This document shows, piece after piece, positions 11,926 to 22,818 of a stretch of DNA of 64,000 nt. The number at the start of each line of letters is the position of its first letter. Positions within the stretch are counted from its first letter, which is position 1. The notes under the pieces are model-generated. The model saw nothing but the letters and a program-made list of their open reading frames with translations, was not told where the DNA came from and did not search any database. The DNA is from Pseudopithomyces maydicus (lineage: Eukaryota > Ascomycota > Dothideomycetes > Pleosporales > Didymosphaeriaceae), in the NCBI GenBank assembly GCA_026873275.1, contig JANTUC010000003.1, positions 1,736,001 through 1,800,000 on the forward strand, read 5' to 3'. Both the position numbers and the translations under genes were made by a program.

Positions 11926-12058
11926 CACGACAAGGTCAGAGCCGTTGCGGGTCGGCCATCCTCTCAGTGGCGGTGGCAACTCAAAGTACCGCTCACATAC
12001 TCTGCACCTTACCACGTTTAGTAAGCGAACTACTGCGCATACGCTATCACTTGTACCT
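11926..12058 (+). repeat. Element A, copy A1
   Basis: Degenerate head followed by the core GCGGGTCGGCCATCC, the GGTGGCAACTCAA segment and the TTTAGTAAGCGAACTACTG tail. It abuts the TPR relic on its right, antisense to it, the same arrangement seen at every TPR cassette in the window. Confidence 0.8.
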
Positions 12059-12190
12059 CTAGGTCTTCCGCGTCTGTCCACCAGCCCTGGTTCCAATACG
12101 TCGACGCCAGATTCGCCATGCTTGTCAGCGTATCAGGATGATCTACTCTGAGCTTTGGCTTACTCACCTTTACCCCTTTGTAGTTTGAGA
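12059..12190 (-). pseudogene. Relic of a TPR cassette
   Basis: On the minus strand about 40 codons read PKLRVDHPDTLTSMANLAS then TYWNQGWWTDAEDLEVQV, one repeat of the 42-residue TPR unit used by the receptor genes nearby. It is cut at both ends: upstream sequence is unrelated, and downstream it runs straight into element A without the usual last repeats. It is a leftover of a fifth TPR cassette. Confidence 0.75.
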
Positions 12191-12647
12191 CGTGCGGAGT
12201 GAACGTTCGCTTTAGCTTAATCTTATTATATGTTTGCTTATAGAGCGGAGTTACTGCAGCGCTATGAGCGTTTTCTATGTATATATATGTATGCACACGC
12301 GCAGAACTGCTCTAACCTGTAGTACTCTATTCCATGTCTTTACCTGCGTTGGAAAAGATCCAGCTTTTGTAATGCTTAGGTAGGTGACTATAATACACAC
12401 GTAAATAACTTTGTCTTGGTCTATGGTATGATTACAGGCAAAACGATAGTCGGACGAGAGGCTCGCGCTTAGCGGTGGCCTCCAGCTATGCACACACCTC
12501 AACCTTGAGCCTCCGCCAGGCAAGCTGTCTGGAAAGGCAGGCTAAGGCCCGGCTGCGGCGCAGCTGGCCCCTGTTGCAAGCCCTCACCAGCTTGCAGGCC
12601 TCGTCGCAGACACTTCTTCCAGTGCACACTCTCTTCACAGCAGCATC
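12191..12647. other. Upstream region of the NB-ARC/TPR gene
   Basis: No gene recognised. The GC-rich stretch 12470-12647 probably holds the promoter and 5' leader of the receptor gene. Confidence 0.4.
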
Positions 12648-15290
12648 ATGGCCTCTACAATGACCCTCCGCGATGCGGACCACAGCGTCGTGAATGGCAT
12701 CGTCAACGGCATGGTCAGCACCACATACAACTTTGCGCCTGGTAAGCTGCTTCGCGTGCGGGAGGGTCGAAGGTCGAAGGTCAACCCGCCGCAGGGCCCC
12801 ACGCTAACAGCTGCCCCACAGAACGACCGGAGACTCCACCGCGCCCCTCTACCGCGATACCCTTTTCCCGTGACGCCGATTTCGTCGAGCGAGGGACGAT
12901 ACTCGATGAGGTCCACCAGCGATGCGCTGTGGAAGGCTCGAGGACCGGGCTCGTTGGCCTGGGCGGCGTAGGGTGAGTAGGAATACTGTGTCCATCCTGC
13001 GCATGGACTGACGTCTGCGAAGCAAGTCGCAGCTCGCCATTGAGTATGCGTACCGAACGCGCGAGCGATCAGCCGAGACGTGGGTACTCTGGGTGCATGC
13101 CAGCAACGCAGCGAGGTTCGAGCAGAGCTATCGCGACATAGCCAATCGCGTCAAAATCTTTGGGCGGAAGGATCCCAAGGCGAACATTTTTAAGCTGGTG
13201 CACGACTGGCTGTGCAGTAGCAAGGATCCGTGGCTGCTTGTGCTCGACAACGTCGATGATGCTCGCCTTCTTTCAGATACCTCTATCGCTCAGCGAGATG
13301 AGGCCGCCGACACGAGGAGCCCCCCAGACCGTTGCGCTTGTACATTCCGCGCAGTGAGCGCGGTTCAGTTCTCATAACATCGCGGAACAAAGATGCAATA
13401 TTGCAGCTTGTAGAACCACGCAATATCATCCATGTACAGCCCATGAGCGAGGCGCAAGCCGGTTCGCTCTTTAAGAAGAAGCTTGGAGATGATAAGGACT
13501 CCAGTAGCATTGACGAACTCGCTGCGGCACTAGAGTACATGCCGCTCGCCATTGTGCAGGCGGCGGCCTACATTGCCAAGAGCGCACCCCGCTGCTCCGT
13601 GCAGCAGTACCTCGCAGACTTTCGAAGGAGCGACCGAAAAAAAATACATCTTTTCGACAAAGAGATGGAGTTTCGTGAAGAATTCCGTCGGGACTATGAG
13701 GCGACGAACTCGATCATCGTCACATGGCAGATTTCGTTCGACTACATCCGCAAGACACGGCCATCGGCCACCGGCTTGCTTTCGCTGATGAGCTTCTTTG
13801 ACCGGCAGGGAATACCCGAGAAGCTGCTTCGGGCTCAGCCGGAAACAGGACACACTCGGCAAGAGTATAACGAGCGCTACAACAAGCCACAGGCCTGGGA
13901 GGAAGAAGACAGCGCATCGCAGTCTAGTGCGGGCGATGATGGGTTTGAAGACGATGTCCAGACGTTGCGCGCTTACTCGTTCATATCTATAAATGCAGAC
14001 GATGCCAGCTTTGAAATGCATAGGCTGATGCAGCTGGCGACGCGGAAATGGCTGCAGGTTTACGATGAACTAGAACAGTGGAAGCAACGTTTTATCAGCA
14101 CCCTTTGCGCCGTCTTTCCAACGGGAGATCACGAGAATTGGGCAGTGTGCCAGGGGCTATTCGCGCACGTTAAGTCCGCTGCGGAACAGCGGCCAGAGAG
14201 TGAAGGCTCGCTGAGAGACTGGGCTTCACTACTGTACAAAGCGGCATGGTATGCCTTAGAAGTAGGGAACTGGGCTGAAGCAGAAGTGATGTCACTGCAA
14301 TCTGCAAAGACAAGGAGAAAAATCCTAGGCGTAGACCACAAAGACACTCTAGGAAGTAAAAATATTTTAGCTCAGACTTATCAAAACCAAGGGAAATGGA
14401 AAGAAGCAGAGGAGTTGCAAAGAGAAGTGATGATAACAGCAACGCGGGTGCTAGGAGCGGACCATCCCTCCACGCTAACGAGCATGGCGAATCTGGCGTC
14501 GACGTACAGGAACCAGGGCCGGTGGGCAGACGCCGAAGCGCTGTTTGTGCAAGTGATGGAGACGAGCAAGACGAAGCTCGGAGCAGGCCATCCCGACACG
14601 CTGAGCAGCATGGCGAACCTGGCGTCGACGTACAGGAACCAGGGCCGGTGGGCAGACGCCGAAGCGCTGGAGGTGCAAGTGATAGAGACTCGCAAGACGA
14701 AGCTCGGAGCAGGCCATCCCGACACGCTGAGCAGCATGGCGAATCTGGCGTCGACGTACTGGAAACAGGGCCGGTGGGCAGACGCCGAAGCGCTGTTTGT
14801 GCAAGTGATAGAGACGAGCAAGACGAAGCTCGGAGCAGACCATCCCTCGACGCTGACGAGCATGGCGAACCTGGCGTCGACGTACTGGAACCAAGGCCGG
14901 TGGGCAGACGCCGAAGCGCTGTTTGTGCAAGTGATGGAGACGAGCAAGACGAAGCTCGGAGCAGGCCATCCCGACACGCTGAGCAGCATGGCGAATCTGG
15001 CGTCGACGTACAGGAAGCAAGGCCGGTGGACAGACGCCGAAGCGCTGGACGTGCAAGTGATGGAGACGAGCAAGACGAAGCTCGGAGCAGATCATCCCGA
15101 CACGCTGAGCAGCATGAATAATCTCGCCTTTACATTTAAAGGTCTTGGTAAAGTGAAGGAGGCATTTTCCTTAATACAGGACTGCTGTAGACTACGAGAT
15201 AAAGTCCTAGGCTTTTATCACCCCTACACGTTATCATCTCAGGCAACGCTTGCGGCATGGCAACTAGAGGCTATAGATAGTAGCGAGTAG
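12648..15290 (+). pseudogene. NB-ARC/TPR receptor (fungal NLR-like), one frameshift
   Basis: Exons 12648-12741, 12822-12972 and 13023-15290; the introns have clean GT-AG ends and CTAAC/CTGAC branch sites. The short N-terminus (NGIVNGMVSTTYNFAP, then ERPETPPRPSTAIPF) is followed by the P-loop GLGGVGKSQLAIEYAYR split by intron 2, the LLVLDNVDD Walker B strand near 13240, and ERGSVLITSRNKDA. Between 13265 and 13320 the frame changes by one base: the exon length total is 2,513, one short of a multiple of three, and no plausible intron fits. A C6 run at 13320-13325 is a likely site. The C-terminus holds about eight 42-residue TPR units, the last six nearly identical at DNA level. If the frameshift is real the gene is dead; if it is an assembly error it is a full STAND receptor of about 837 residues. 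A Uma2-like gene follows in the same orientation. Confidence 0.85.
14440..15120 (+). repeat. Tandem 126-bp TPR-coding repeats
   Basis: Consecutive 126-bp units, each beginning near GCATGGCGAA and containing GGCCGGTGGGCAGACGCCG, differ by only a few bases. Such homogeneity points to recent unit duplication or gene conversion. Confidence 0.9.
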
Positions 15291-15339
15291 AGTACTTACT
15301 AGTTAAAGCGGAACACGACTGGAGTAAAGCAGTAAGCCA

Positions 15340-15486
15340 ACATAATACTAAAATAGCCTAGCGTGTGCACAGTAGCTCGCTTACTAAACATCGTAAAATA
15401 CACAGTACTTGAAGGGTACCTTGGGTTGCCACCGCCACCGAAAGGGTGGCCGACCCGTTCCTGCCCTGACCTTGCGCTGAAGGCGA
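15340..15486 (-). repeat. Element A, copy A2
   Basis: Antisense A element immediately behind the receptor gene; head CCTTGCGCTGAAGGCG at 15470-15485. The sequence from the stop codon to this head is nearly the same behind three other TPR genes. Confidence 0.85.
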
Positions 15487-15795
15487 TAATTTTCAGAACC
15501 TAGATCAATAGGAATTGCACGGATGGATCGAACGTACAACCAACATCCAGGACAGTCAATGTAACGTACCAAGAGCATTTGACAAAGATGCACGTGACGA
15601 CTGAAAAGATCGATGAGTTGCGTGTTTGTGGCAGGAAACGTCGGGGAGATAAACCCGTAGTTGTTGAATCCATCTGTAGAGGGACTCTGAACTGGTTCAG
15701 AGTCGAACCAGTACGCTTAGTAACGCTGCTCATGTGACTGGGTGCAAATACGCGACACCCGGGAGAACCGCCAACCTGCTCCTGCTCTGGTCTCG
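15487..15795 (-). repeat. Element B, copy B2
   Basis: Reverse-oriented B element with hairpin at 15691-15712. Copy B7 at 62711-63025 is about 98-99% identical over its length. It separates element A from the Uma2-like gene. Confidence 0.85.
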
Positions 15796-16105
15796 CCACG
15801 GTGTTTTTCTCGAACAAAGATAAAGATCGAGGCTGCATGCTTGCGGAATGGTGCATTGGAACCAAAGGTGCTTATTGCGAGCTTGATCTGCGCGGGGATC
15901 AAAAGGCTAGACGACGGAGCTCCACAGCGGGAACGAGAAGTGAGGCCCTTGCATCCGGCTTCCATGCGTTGTGCTTTGCTTAGCGTGGGCTGCCTTGGCA
16001 GTCGCAAGCGTGTTGCTGAGTCAACCGTGGTGCCCAGCATCTAAACCGCGATCAGTCTTCGCGACAACTACTGTGCGACTTCGCAATGTAGCACAGCGGA
16101 TAGTT

Positions 16106-17334
16106 ATGTCGATGTCCCAAGCTTTCGGTGTACACAGGCAACACACCACACCGCCTTCAAGCTTCGCAGAGCATCCTTTGATGCCGCCGCCGACCGACGA
16201 GAAACCTTTCACTCAGGCCCACCGAGTCGTTGCGCTCTTCAAAGACATTCGAGCCGGAAAGCACACCAAGCAAGATCCGTGGCGGATATTTCAGCTTGCT
16301 TCGGGAGAATACCGCGAAATACAGCGTCAGTTGGACCAAGACGAACCACTGGCACAATACGTTCAGAGCAAAATACGGTACGCTGGCTCCAGTCTCGGTG
16401 TAGCTGCTAGCTAACAGTTTAAACCGGACAGGTATGATTACGACGCGGCTCACAACCGAATTGTAGTTCGAATGCCTACGGCCATACACGAACTGTTTAT
16501 CGCTCGTGTCGAGGATGCGATCCACACACAACTCAAGCTCATTAGCGACGAGTCGAGCAGAGCAGCGAACTTTGCAAGGAAGATCCATCCGGCTCGCTCT
16601 ACTGAAATATGTTTCCCAGTTGATGATGCCCCTCGATGGACACAGACAAAACATGAGCCTGACGCCTCTTTTTGCCACCAAGACGCAAGATATCCTGGCG
16701 TCGTTATCGAGGTGGCGTATTCGCAGACGAGAAAGACGCTCGATCGGCTGGCAGAAGATTATCTTTTGGATTCTGATACGGGAATACAAGTGGTCATCGG
16801 TCTAAACATCGCATATGGAAAGCAGAAGTCGCGGCAGGCAACGCTATCCGTTTGGCGGACTCGTATAGAAGACAACGAAATAAAAGCGGTGCAAGTAATT
16901 ACAGATGAAGTATGCTGGATTTGTTCTACGAACGCTCTCTTCCCCGTCGCAACTAACATTGCTTCTAGCCGTTCCGTAACACGCAAGGGAATCCCACCGA
17001 TCATCCAGGCCTGCGGCTTCAACTAAGAGATTTTGCTTACGAGGACCTCGCTCTTCGTGAACTGGGAGCTACTGATCGGGAATTGGCAATTACTGCTCAA
17101 CAGCTATGTGAATACCTTGATGCAGCGGAAACTAGAGATGCACAGTTGGAAACGCTTGGAAAGCCTTCTATTGCTCCTGGACTCAAGAAGCGAAAGAGAT
17201 CGGATACCCCTCCAGATCAGATCGCTTCTGGCGATGAGGCAAAGTACGTTGAGCAAGAGAAGAGAGCCACAAAACGTATGACGCAACAAGATCCTGATTA
17301 CGAAGGCTCCTCGAGTATAAGCTTTTCAGAGTAG
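16106..17334 (+). CDS. Uma2/PD-(D/E)XK nuclease-like protein, copy 1 (intact)
   Basis: Exons 16106-16377, 16432-16909 and 16969-17334 (introns 54 and 59 bp) give 371 residues without a stop. Residues 1-90 hold a TPPSSF...PPPTDEKPF segment and a helical region. Exon 2 holds the core: HEPDASF near residue 165, YPGVVIEVAYSQ near 178-189 and a LAEDYLLDSD helix near 197. The D...E-V-x-x-S pattern followed by basic residues and a helix resembles the Uma2-like branch of the PD-(D/E)XK nuclease superfamily, in which the lysine has moved. Exon 3 ends with a nuclear-localisation-like KKRKRS near 323 and the SGDEAKYVEQEKR tail, both conserved in all copies. Activity is inferred, not shown. The exon pattern is the same in copies 3, 4 and 5. 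It follows the NB-ARC/TPR gene, co-oriented, 815 bp after its stop codon. Confidence 0.85.
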
Positions 17335-17699
17335 ATTAACGGTACCCAGTTTTTAGTCTCGAAGTTAATACATGCGGCATTTCAGAGTCTTATACTACAT
17401 TCATATCCTGTTAGCAGTGTGACACTCCAGTCAGTTTCAGCTCCTAGTAGAGTTCTGGTTTCTCGATGCAATCTAGTCTAACTACTACTTTGTGCGAGGT
17501 ACCGCCTGCCTTTGCTATTACCCAGCCTATTAGTGCTACCGAATATATATCACTTTTTTCCTCATCCACGCCAAAAAATCGTCGTCTCTTCTGCAAGCAA
17601 GGGAGGCAATGGTATGTGGATGTAACTGAAGAGAAGAGTGATGTATGCAGCTCTAGATAGTGTAGGCTTTCGCCAAGCATGGTTACTACCCACAACTCT
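17335..17699. other. Intergenic, no supported gene
   Basis: Short frames on both strands only; no motif. Confidence 0.4.
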
Positions 17700-18150
17700 G
17701 CGACTGGTACTCATCCACCGCGAACAAGAACAATCCGAAACTTACAGTCGCCAGAGGTCGGACTGAAGCACCTTTCCATGACACCAGAGATTGCAGTGCT
17801 CATGCAAGGAGCTGCTCGTCGTTTGACCGTACGACAGCTGTATCACCAAGGCATGCAGCGCCTCTCCACCCTCATGTGCGCTTGCAACGGCAGTGTCTCG
17901 CTAGTAACGCTCGGTGGAATCCACTCTCCGAAGCACAGGCTTTGATTTCCAGGACCGCCGCGCCCTACTCCATCTACACTCTTCCCGTCGCACTGTATGT
18001 CCCTCCCAAGAGTCAAGGCAAGAGCTCGCTGTTGCTTGGTCTAGGAATCGGCGCTAGACTTGAGAAGCATAAGGACGTGGCGGGCTCGATCGGGTCGTCT
18101 TATTGATTAGAAGAGGGGACGATGACGGGCGCCGGAGCACGAGGGCGCAG
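17700..18150 (+). pseudogene. Duplicated gene fragment, copy 1 (frameshifted)
   Basis: About 440 bp similar to 33808-34250. The encoded segment LMQGAARRLTVRQLYHQ continues in frame in the other copy, but here about 17 bp differ after it and the frame breaks; the rest (SRTAAPYSIYTLPVALYVPP and a GLGIGARLEKHKDVAGSIGSS tail) is read from a second frame. A TGG codon of copy 2 is TGA here. I do not recognise the parent family. Confidence 0.6.
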
Positions 18151-18627
18151 GAATACTATGTAGTGAGCATCGCCGTGAGTTGAACCCCGCAGAAATGTAC
18201 AAGATGGATGGTTTCGATGCTGCAGCCGCGCCGGCTGACTCAATAAGCACTAGCGGGAATCTCTCGGCCCCTTTGCACTAGTCGTCTTGCGCAGGCTACG
18301 TAATCAGACAACGGCAGTAGTGCTTTCCGGAAACTTAGATGGACATAGAAAAGAACAACAAGAATCAATTTGGGTGAGTATTGCCTTGTAAGCCTGCAAG
18401 AGAGACACTCCGAGAGTCTGGATCGTAAATCGTCTCCGGGCGGGTGCTGTCTTGTCCCGAGGGCATGTACGTTATCGTCAGCAACGGGGAATTGATTAGG
18501 CGCTGTCGAGGTCCTCCGGCAGCCAATTGTAGTTAGTTATCCAAGATCCTTCTCCCTGACTCACTGTCACACCCACTGTCTCGATTCTTCTGATATTCAG
18601 TCTTCTCCATCTTCTCCAGTGGCCATC
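18151..18627. other. Upstream region of eEF1B-beta
   Basis: No gene seen. It contains pyrimidine-rich stretches just before the start codon (18540-18627), as expected for the leader of a highly expressed fungal gene. Confidence 0.4.
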
Positions 18628-19583
18628 ATGGGCTTTACCGACCTTGCTTCCGGCGCAGGCCTCACCCTCCTGAACAACTGGGTTAAGACGCGCAGCTACA
18701 TTGTTGGGTGAGTGCCCCGCCATTACCAGTACACCCCTCTTGGACTTTCTTCTTGCTCCCGTTCTGTTTCGTCTGTATGATAAGAACGATTGGTCTGTGT
18801 TAACGAGGCGAATTATGATCCCGCGATCTAAATAATAAACCACGCATTTATCACATCTCCGACTACACTTTCGCTCCACGTCGTATCGAGTACTGTCTGC
18901 ATAGAGCTTGAGCTGACGATTGCAAAGTCACACCCCTTCCCAGGCCGATGTCAAGGTTTTCCAGCAGCTCGAGACTTCCCCAGCTCCCGAGATGTACCCC
19001 TATGCAGAGCGCTGGTACAACCATATCCTCACTTTTGAGTCCGACTTCTCCTCTCTTCCCGGTGACCCAACAATGGAGTACACTGCCTACGGTCCTGAGT
19101 CTTCCGAGATTCCCGTGAACCCGGCCAAGGCTTCTGCTACGAACGAAGATGACACTGACGTCGACCTGTTTGGTAGCGATGAGGAGGACGAGGAGGCCGA
19201 GAAGTTAAAAGCAAAGCGCCTTGCTGAGTACAACAAGAAGAAGGTCGGTAAGGTCAAGCCTGCCGCCAAGTCCATTGTCATTCTGGATGTCAAGCCATGG
19301 GGTACGTGTCCGAGTCGGACAGCGAAATGGATCACAAGCTAAGCCAAACGTAGATGATGAAACCAATCTAGACGAGCTCAAGGCCAATGTCCTCGCCATC
19401 GAGAAGGACGGTCTTGTTTGGGGTACTCATCAGTTTGTCGCTGTTGGTTTTGGTATCAAGAAGTTTCAAATCAACCTGGTTATCGAGGACGAGAAGGTCT
19501 CTTTGGTTGAGCTTCAGCAGCAGATTGAAGAGGACGAGGACCATGTTCAGTCCACTGATGTTATTACCATGCAAAAGTTGTAG
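18628..19583 (+). CDS. EFB1: Translation elongation factor 1-beta (eEF1B-beta)
   Basis: Exons 18628-18707, 18928-19301 and 19354-19583 (introns 220 and 52 bp) give exactly 227 residues. The N-terminal GST-C-like part begins MGFTDLASGAGLTLLNNWV and includes YIVGHTPSQADVKVF. The acidic linker has DVDLFGSDEEDEEAEKLK. The C-terminal guanine-nucleotide exchange domain runs from KSIVILDVKPWDDETNL through LVWGTHQFVAVGFGIKK, where the conserved WG-x-x-x-FVPVAFGIKKLQ motif is visible, to the terminal DVITMQKL. The protein is the GTP exchange factor for eEF1A on cytosolic ribosomes. Length, intron placement and intact frame indicate a functional gene; it is the only clear housekeeping gene in the window and a good anchor for species placement. 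Confidence 0.97.
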
Positions 19584-19593
19584 AAATATTTTA

Positions 19594-19610
19594 CTCTCTC
19601 TCTCTCTCTC
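19594..19610 (+). repeat. CT dinucleotide microsatellite
   Basis: A run of about eight CT units in the 3' flank of the eEF1B-beta gene. Confidence 0.9.
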
Positions 19611-20856
19611 TTTGCTTTGCGGATGTTTGGGTGACGACAGGTCTCATGATTTATGACGCTTTGGGACGAAAGGTTACGCGATGACGCTCACCATCAAAAC
19701 CGACCATCCCAACACAGTGGTCATTACAGAAACTCCCATGCGCACTTCGACGAGGTAGAGTTCTGATCAAGTCATTCTTCCAATGAAAGACTGTTGCAAG
19801 CTCTAGGCGATCCTTTTGCGATCTTATCCTATAAATGCCTTCGTACCACAGCAGTTGAACGTAGTCAAACAAATAGCAAGTCCTACAGCTCCGATTTACT
19901 CCGTCATTGCATATGTGAGGTGATCACACAGATAGGACATGCTTCCATTTCTAGTCCCTGTCCCTACTCACAGTACCCAATAATGCGTGGGACGCCGAAC
20001 TTAAATGTGGCAGCAGCCTGCTAAACAGCGAGCTTCACCTTATGCTCGTACGACGTATTGATTTTAACCAAGATGCACAGGACCCTATTTCCTTGCTGGT
20101 AGTCGTTGCCAGGCTCTGAGATCTACGCTCACTTGCCCAACTCTTGAGGCTGTATACCTTGCCTTTCCACCATTAAAGGCATAATGGCTCCCTGATCAAA
20201 TGCAATGACAACAAAATCGAATCTTTCCTGGGATTGCGAAAACCCACCAGCCCCGCGAAGCAGAGGTAGAACAAGCATGGCAAATGCTCTGGGATATTAT
20301 GGACTATGCCGTTGAAGAGTGACTGCAGTCCATCAAAGAGGCGCTCCCAAAATTCGCCAGGAACAGGTGCCAAGTCCAGGCTGCGGCTGAGAGTACGATT
20401 GCGTGTTCAGAGACATCGCTAAACTCGCGGTCCTGAGTTCACTTTCCCACTCCAATAACACCTACATCGGTAGCGTCGGCACCGGTGAATAAAAAGCGGA
20501 AAGGCAGCAACGTGCAATCCGGGTGATATGTTATGCTATCCCTGGTTCGTCCGCTAAAGGGTAACAGTCTGCCGATCTTCAGAGTTGGCTTGGGTAGATG
20601 ATGTGACCATCGGCATCGTTTAAACGCGTGTCGAGACAGGTTCAAGAATGAACCCGCATCCTATTGGCTGGGTTAATTTGGCTTGCGACAGAGTAGCGCG
20701 CCTGCTTGACAGGGATATATTGGCAATCAGCAAATAGTCCGGACCTTGTTTTACTCGTACATGGCCCCAAGAATCCTATCCAAAGCATTCTCATCATGTA
20801 ACCGAAATATCTGGGCGAGAAACATTCTAGTAGAAAAACTAGATAAGCCATTGCTA
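19611..20856. other. Intergenic, no supported gene
   Basis: About 1.2 kb between convergent genes. Minus-strand frames at 20173-20373 and 20439-20645 show no motif I can name and may be remnants. Confidence 0.4.
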
Positions 20857-22818
20857 CTATTCCGTGAACGCACGTGGCCATGGGAATAGGAAATCACGAG
20901 CCTTTTCTCCATCGAAAAAGCACAGTCCATTCACCCAGCGCTTTGTTCTTAGTGCCTCATACCTGCTCTCAGCACATCCGTCTCTTTTTACTTCCAAAGA
21001 CACGTATTTCGCAGGCAATCTGGTTATCTTTCCATCGCTGGAATCTTTACCAGTGCAACTCCACGATGTAAACAGAAACGACTTTCTTGGGTCCCCAGAT
21101 TTATCATGGTCCCTGACGAAAACGGCTCGGTAACTCCGGTACGCTTTTGGGTGCTTGGAGACTGGTAGGCCAAGTTGAAGTGGTTCCCCTGCATCCATTG
21201 CCTTCACGATATGGTCTGCCATAGTGTTCAGGACCGATCCCGACGCCCACCTATTACGGTCCAAATGTAACGATTGGTTATCTTCTATGAAGTTTTCCAA
21301 GTCGTTCGCGAGCTGTTTGTAGCAAAGGTGGCGTATCAAACGAGCAAGGTCTTGTAAACGTTTGCGACGATACTCCACACACCCAAGTTCCTCCTTCGTA
21401 GAATTGGATGTTGGGAGGAGCTGGCTAGGCAAAAGTTCTCTGCATACCTTCCAAAGCACGCCTCTGGTTTTTATGCCAGCGTCGAGAAGTCTCACGTCGG
21501 AAAAGCGGCAGTGCTTCATGAATGTGAGCTCGCCTTTTTCGACAGGTGCTTCCAGACTAATGGCTTGATCTTGAAGAAATGAAAAAACATCATGAGCAAG
21601 TTTGCCCGGATAATCAGTATCGTTGTTGATAATCTCTCCGTTCAATAGGTATATGGCGAGGATGCAAATACTTAGACTGCTTCTCGATCTCTTGACCCTC
21701 GTTGGGTCCAGTCGTATCGAATAATCAAGACAATTAGCGGAGATAGCAGGTATATCTGAGGCGTGCTTTATCACACGATGGCTAAGATCGTGGAGGATAG
21801 TTGGCGACATAGCTTTGCAGATCATGATTCCAGTTGCTCCTCGATCGTACTTGTGAAGTATATTGTATTTGCCGGCCCTTCGTAAGACTTTATTGCAGTT
21901 TTGTTCAACGCCCGGATCACAAGCCATTCGTCTACGGTAAGCTAAGCAGAACAACGTGGCATACTTCCGGAAGTCAGCAGAGTTTACAACCAGTTCTCCA
22001 GGAAGATTGCCCAGCTGATATTTCATGTCTGACCTGACCAACGCTGAACAATGACGTATTAGTAGCCACATTCGAATGTTGGAGATGTAATCTTCTTGAA
22101 ATATCCACGCGCTCTGCCACCAGGGGTCGTCGACGATGCAGAGCAACAGCTGCAGTGTGGTGCTTGCAGCCTCTGAATCGACGTCCATTCCAAGTCTTGG
22201 TCCTTGCTGACTTTCTTCAACTATGCTTCCTCTTAGGAGATTTCCCAGCGTATCCAACTCTTTCTGGGTTTGAATCTTCACCCAGAGGTACCCAGCTGCA
22301 GCTTTGCAGTTCTTATATACTAAGTCCATAGACTGCACTTTCGTGTTTCTTTCATTCTGATCTTGTTGATTGATTGAAAGTTGGTCGATCCAGAATGGAA
22401 CGTCTTTTCCTCCACATTCTCGGTTTGTTACATATCTCGTATATTGAATGATTCGGTCAAGGAGACCATCGCGCAGTTTCAGGCACCTGTTGGATGGTAG
22501 AACACGGTACTTACCTCTTGCCTCGTTTTCGCCAGGTGAAGGCTTCCAACAGTAAGAAATAGCTATATACATGCCGGTGAATAAGTTCGTCTCAACTGTC
22601 TCCAAAACCTTGACCATTGCGCTTTTACTCGCATTCCTTGATCGTGGAGTGATACTGTCTAGCTTTGCGAGCCGGAAACACTTCAGAACCTTCATCGAGT
22701 CGAGAGATTTCTCATTTGCAACTGAGTAACCTTGTCCAATCTCTAGCAATCTTCTTGGCAACGTACGTGGACCGCATCCTCGAATGTATTCCAGTGATTT
22801 ATCATGGTCTATTTTCAT
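20857..22818 (-). CDS. HET-domain protein
   Basis: Single open exon; the first ATG in frame is at 22816-22818 (MKIDHDKSLEYIRG), giving 653 residues. The frame is open about 20 codons further upstream without an ATG, so a short first exon is possible. The HET domain lies roughly at residues 80-260: MYIAISYCWK, then VPFWIDQLSINQQDQNER, the MDLVYKNC segment, and WWQSAWIFQEDYIS. The C-terminal 350 residues have no recognised domain. HET proteins mediate incompatibility-type cell death. Compared with the 5.5-kb HET gene, this one belongs to a different subfamily (longer spacing between the first strand and the WIDQLSINQ motif). No frame disruption. Confidence 0.85.
   Translation of the reverse strand: MKIDHDKSLEYIRGCGPRTLPRRLLEIGQGYSVANEKSLDSMKVLKCFRLAKLDSITPRSRNASKSAMVKVLETVETNLFTGMYIAISYCWKPSPGENEARGKYRVLPSNRCLKLRDGLLDRIIQYTRYVTNRECGGKDVPFWIDQLSINQQDQNERNTKVQSMDLVYKNCKAAAGYLWVKIQTQKELDTLGNLLRGSIVEESQQGPRLGMDVDSEAASTTLQLLLCIVDDPWWQSAWIFQEDYISNIRMWLLIRHCSALVRSDMKYQLGNLPGELVVNSADFRKYATLFCLAYRRRMACDPGVEQNCNKVLRRAGKYNILHKYDRGATGIMICKAMSPTILHDLSHRVIKHASDIPAISANCLDYSIRLDPTRVKRSRSSLSICILAIYLLNGEIINNDTDYPGKLAHDVFSFLQDQAISLEAPVEKGELTFMKHCRFSDVRLLDAGIKTRGVLWKVCRELLPSQLLPTSNSTKEELGCVEYRRKRLQDLARLIRHLCYKQLANDLENFIEDNQSLHLDRNRWASGSVLNTMADHIVKAMDAGEPLQLGLPVSKHPKAYRSYRAVFVRDHDKSGDPRKSFLFTSWSCTGKDSSDGKITRLPAKYVSLEVKRDGCAESRYEALRTKRWVNGLCFFDGEKARDFLFPWPRAFTE

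Noticed and set aside
12742..12821. Reading through the first intron of the NB-ARC/TPR gene as coding
   Set aside because: The unspliced frame destroys the ERPETPP...RDADFVERG segment that joins perfectly after splicing at GTAAGC/CACAG.
14440..15120. Regular tandem repeats that could suggest a CRISPR-like array
   Set aside because: Units are 126 bp, directly adjacent, without variable spacers, and encode TPR motifs in a eukaryote.
14381..15121. Open frames of 206-241 codons over the TPR repeats of the first receptor gene
   Set aside because: Same reason: shadow frames of the tandem TPR-coding repeat.
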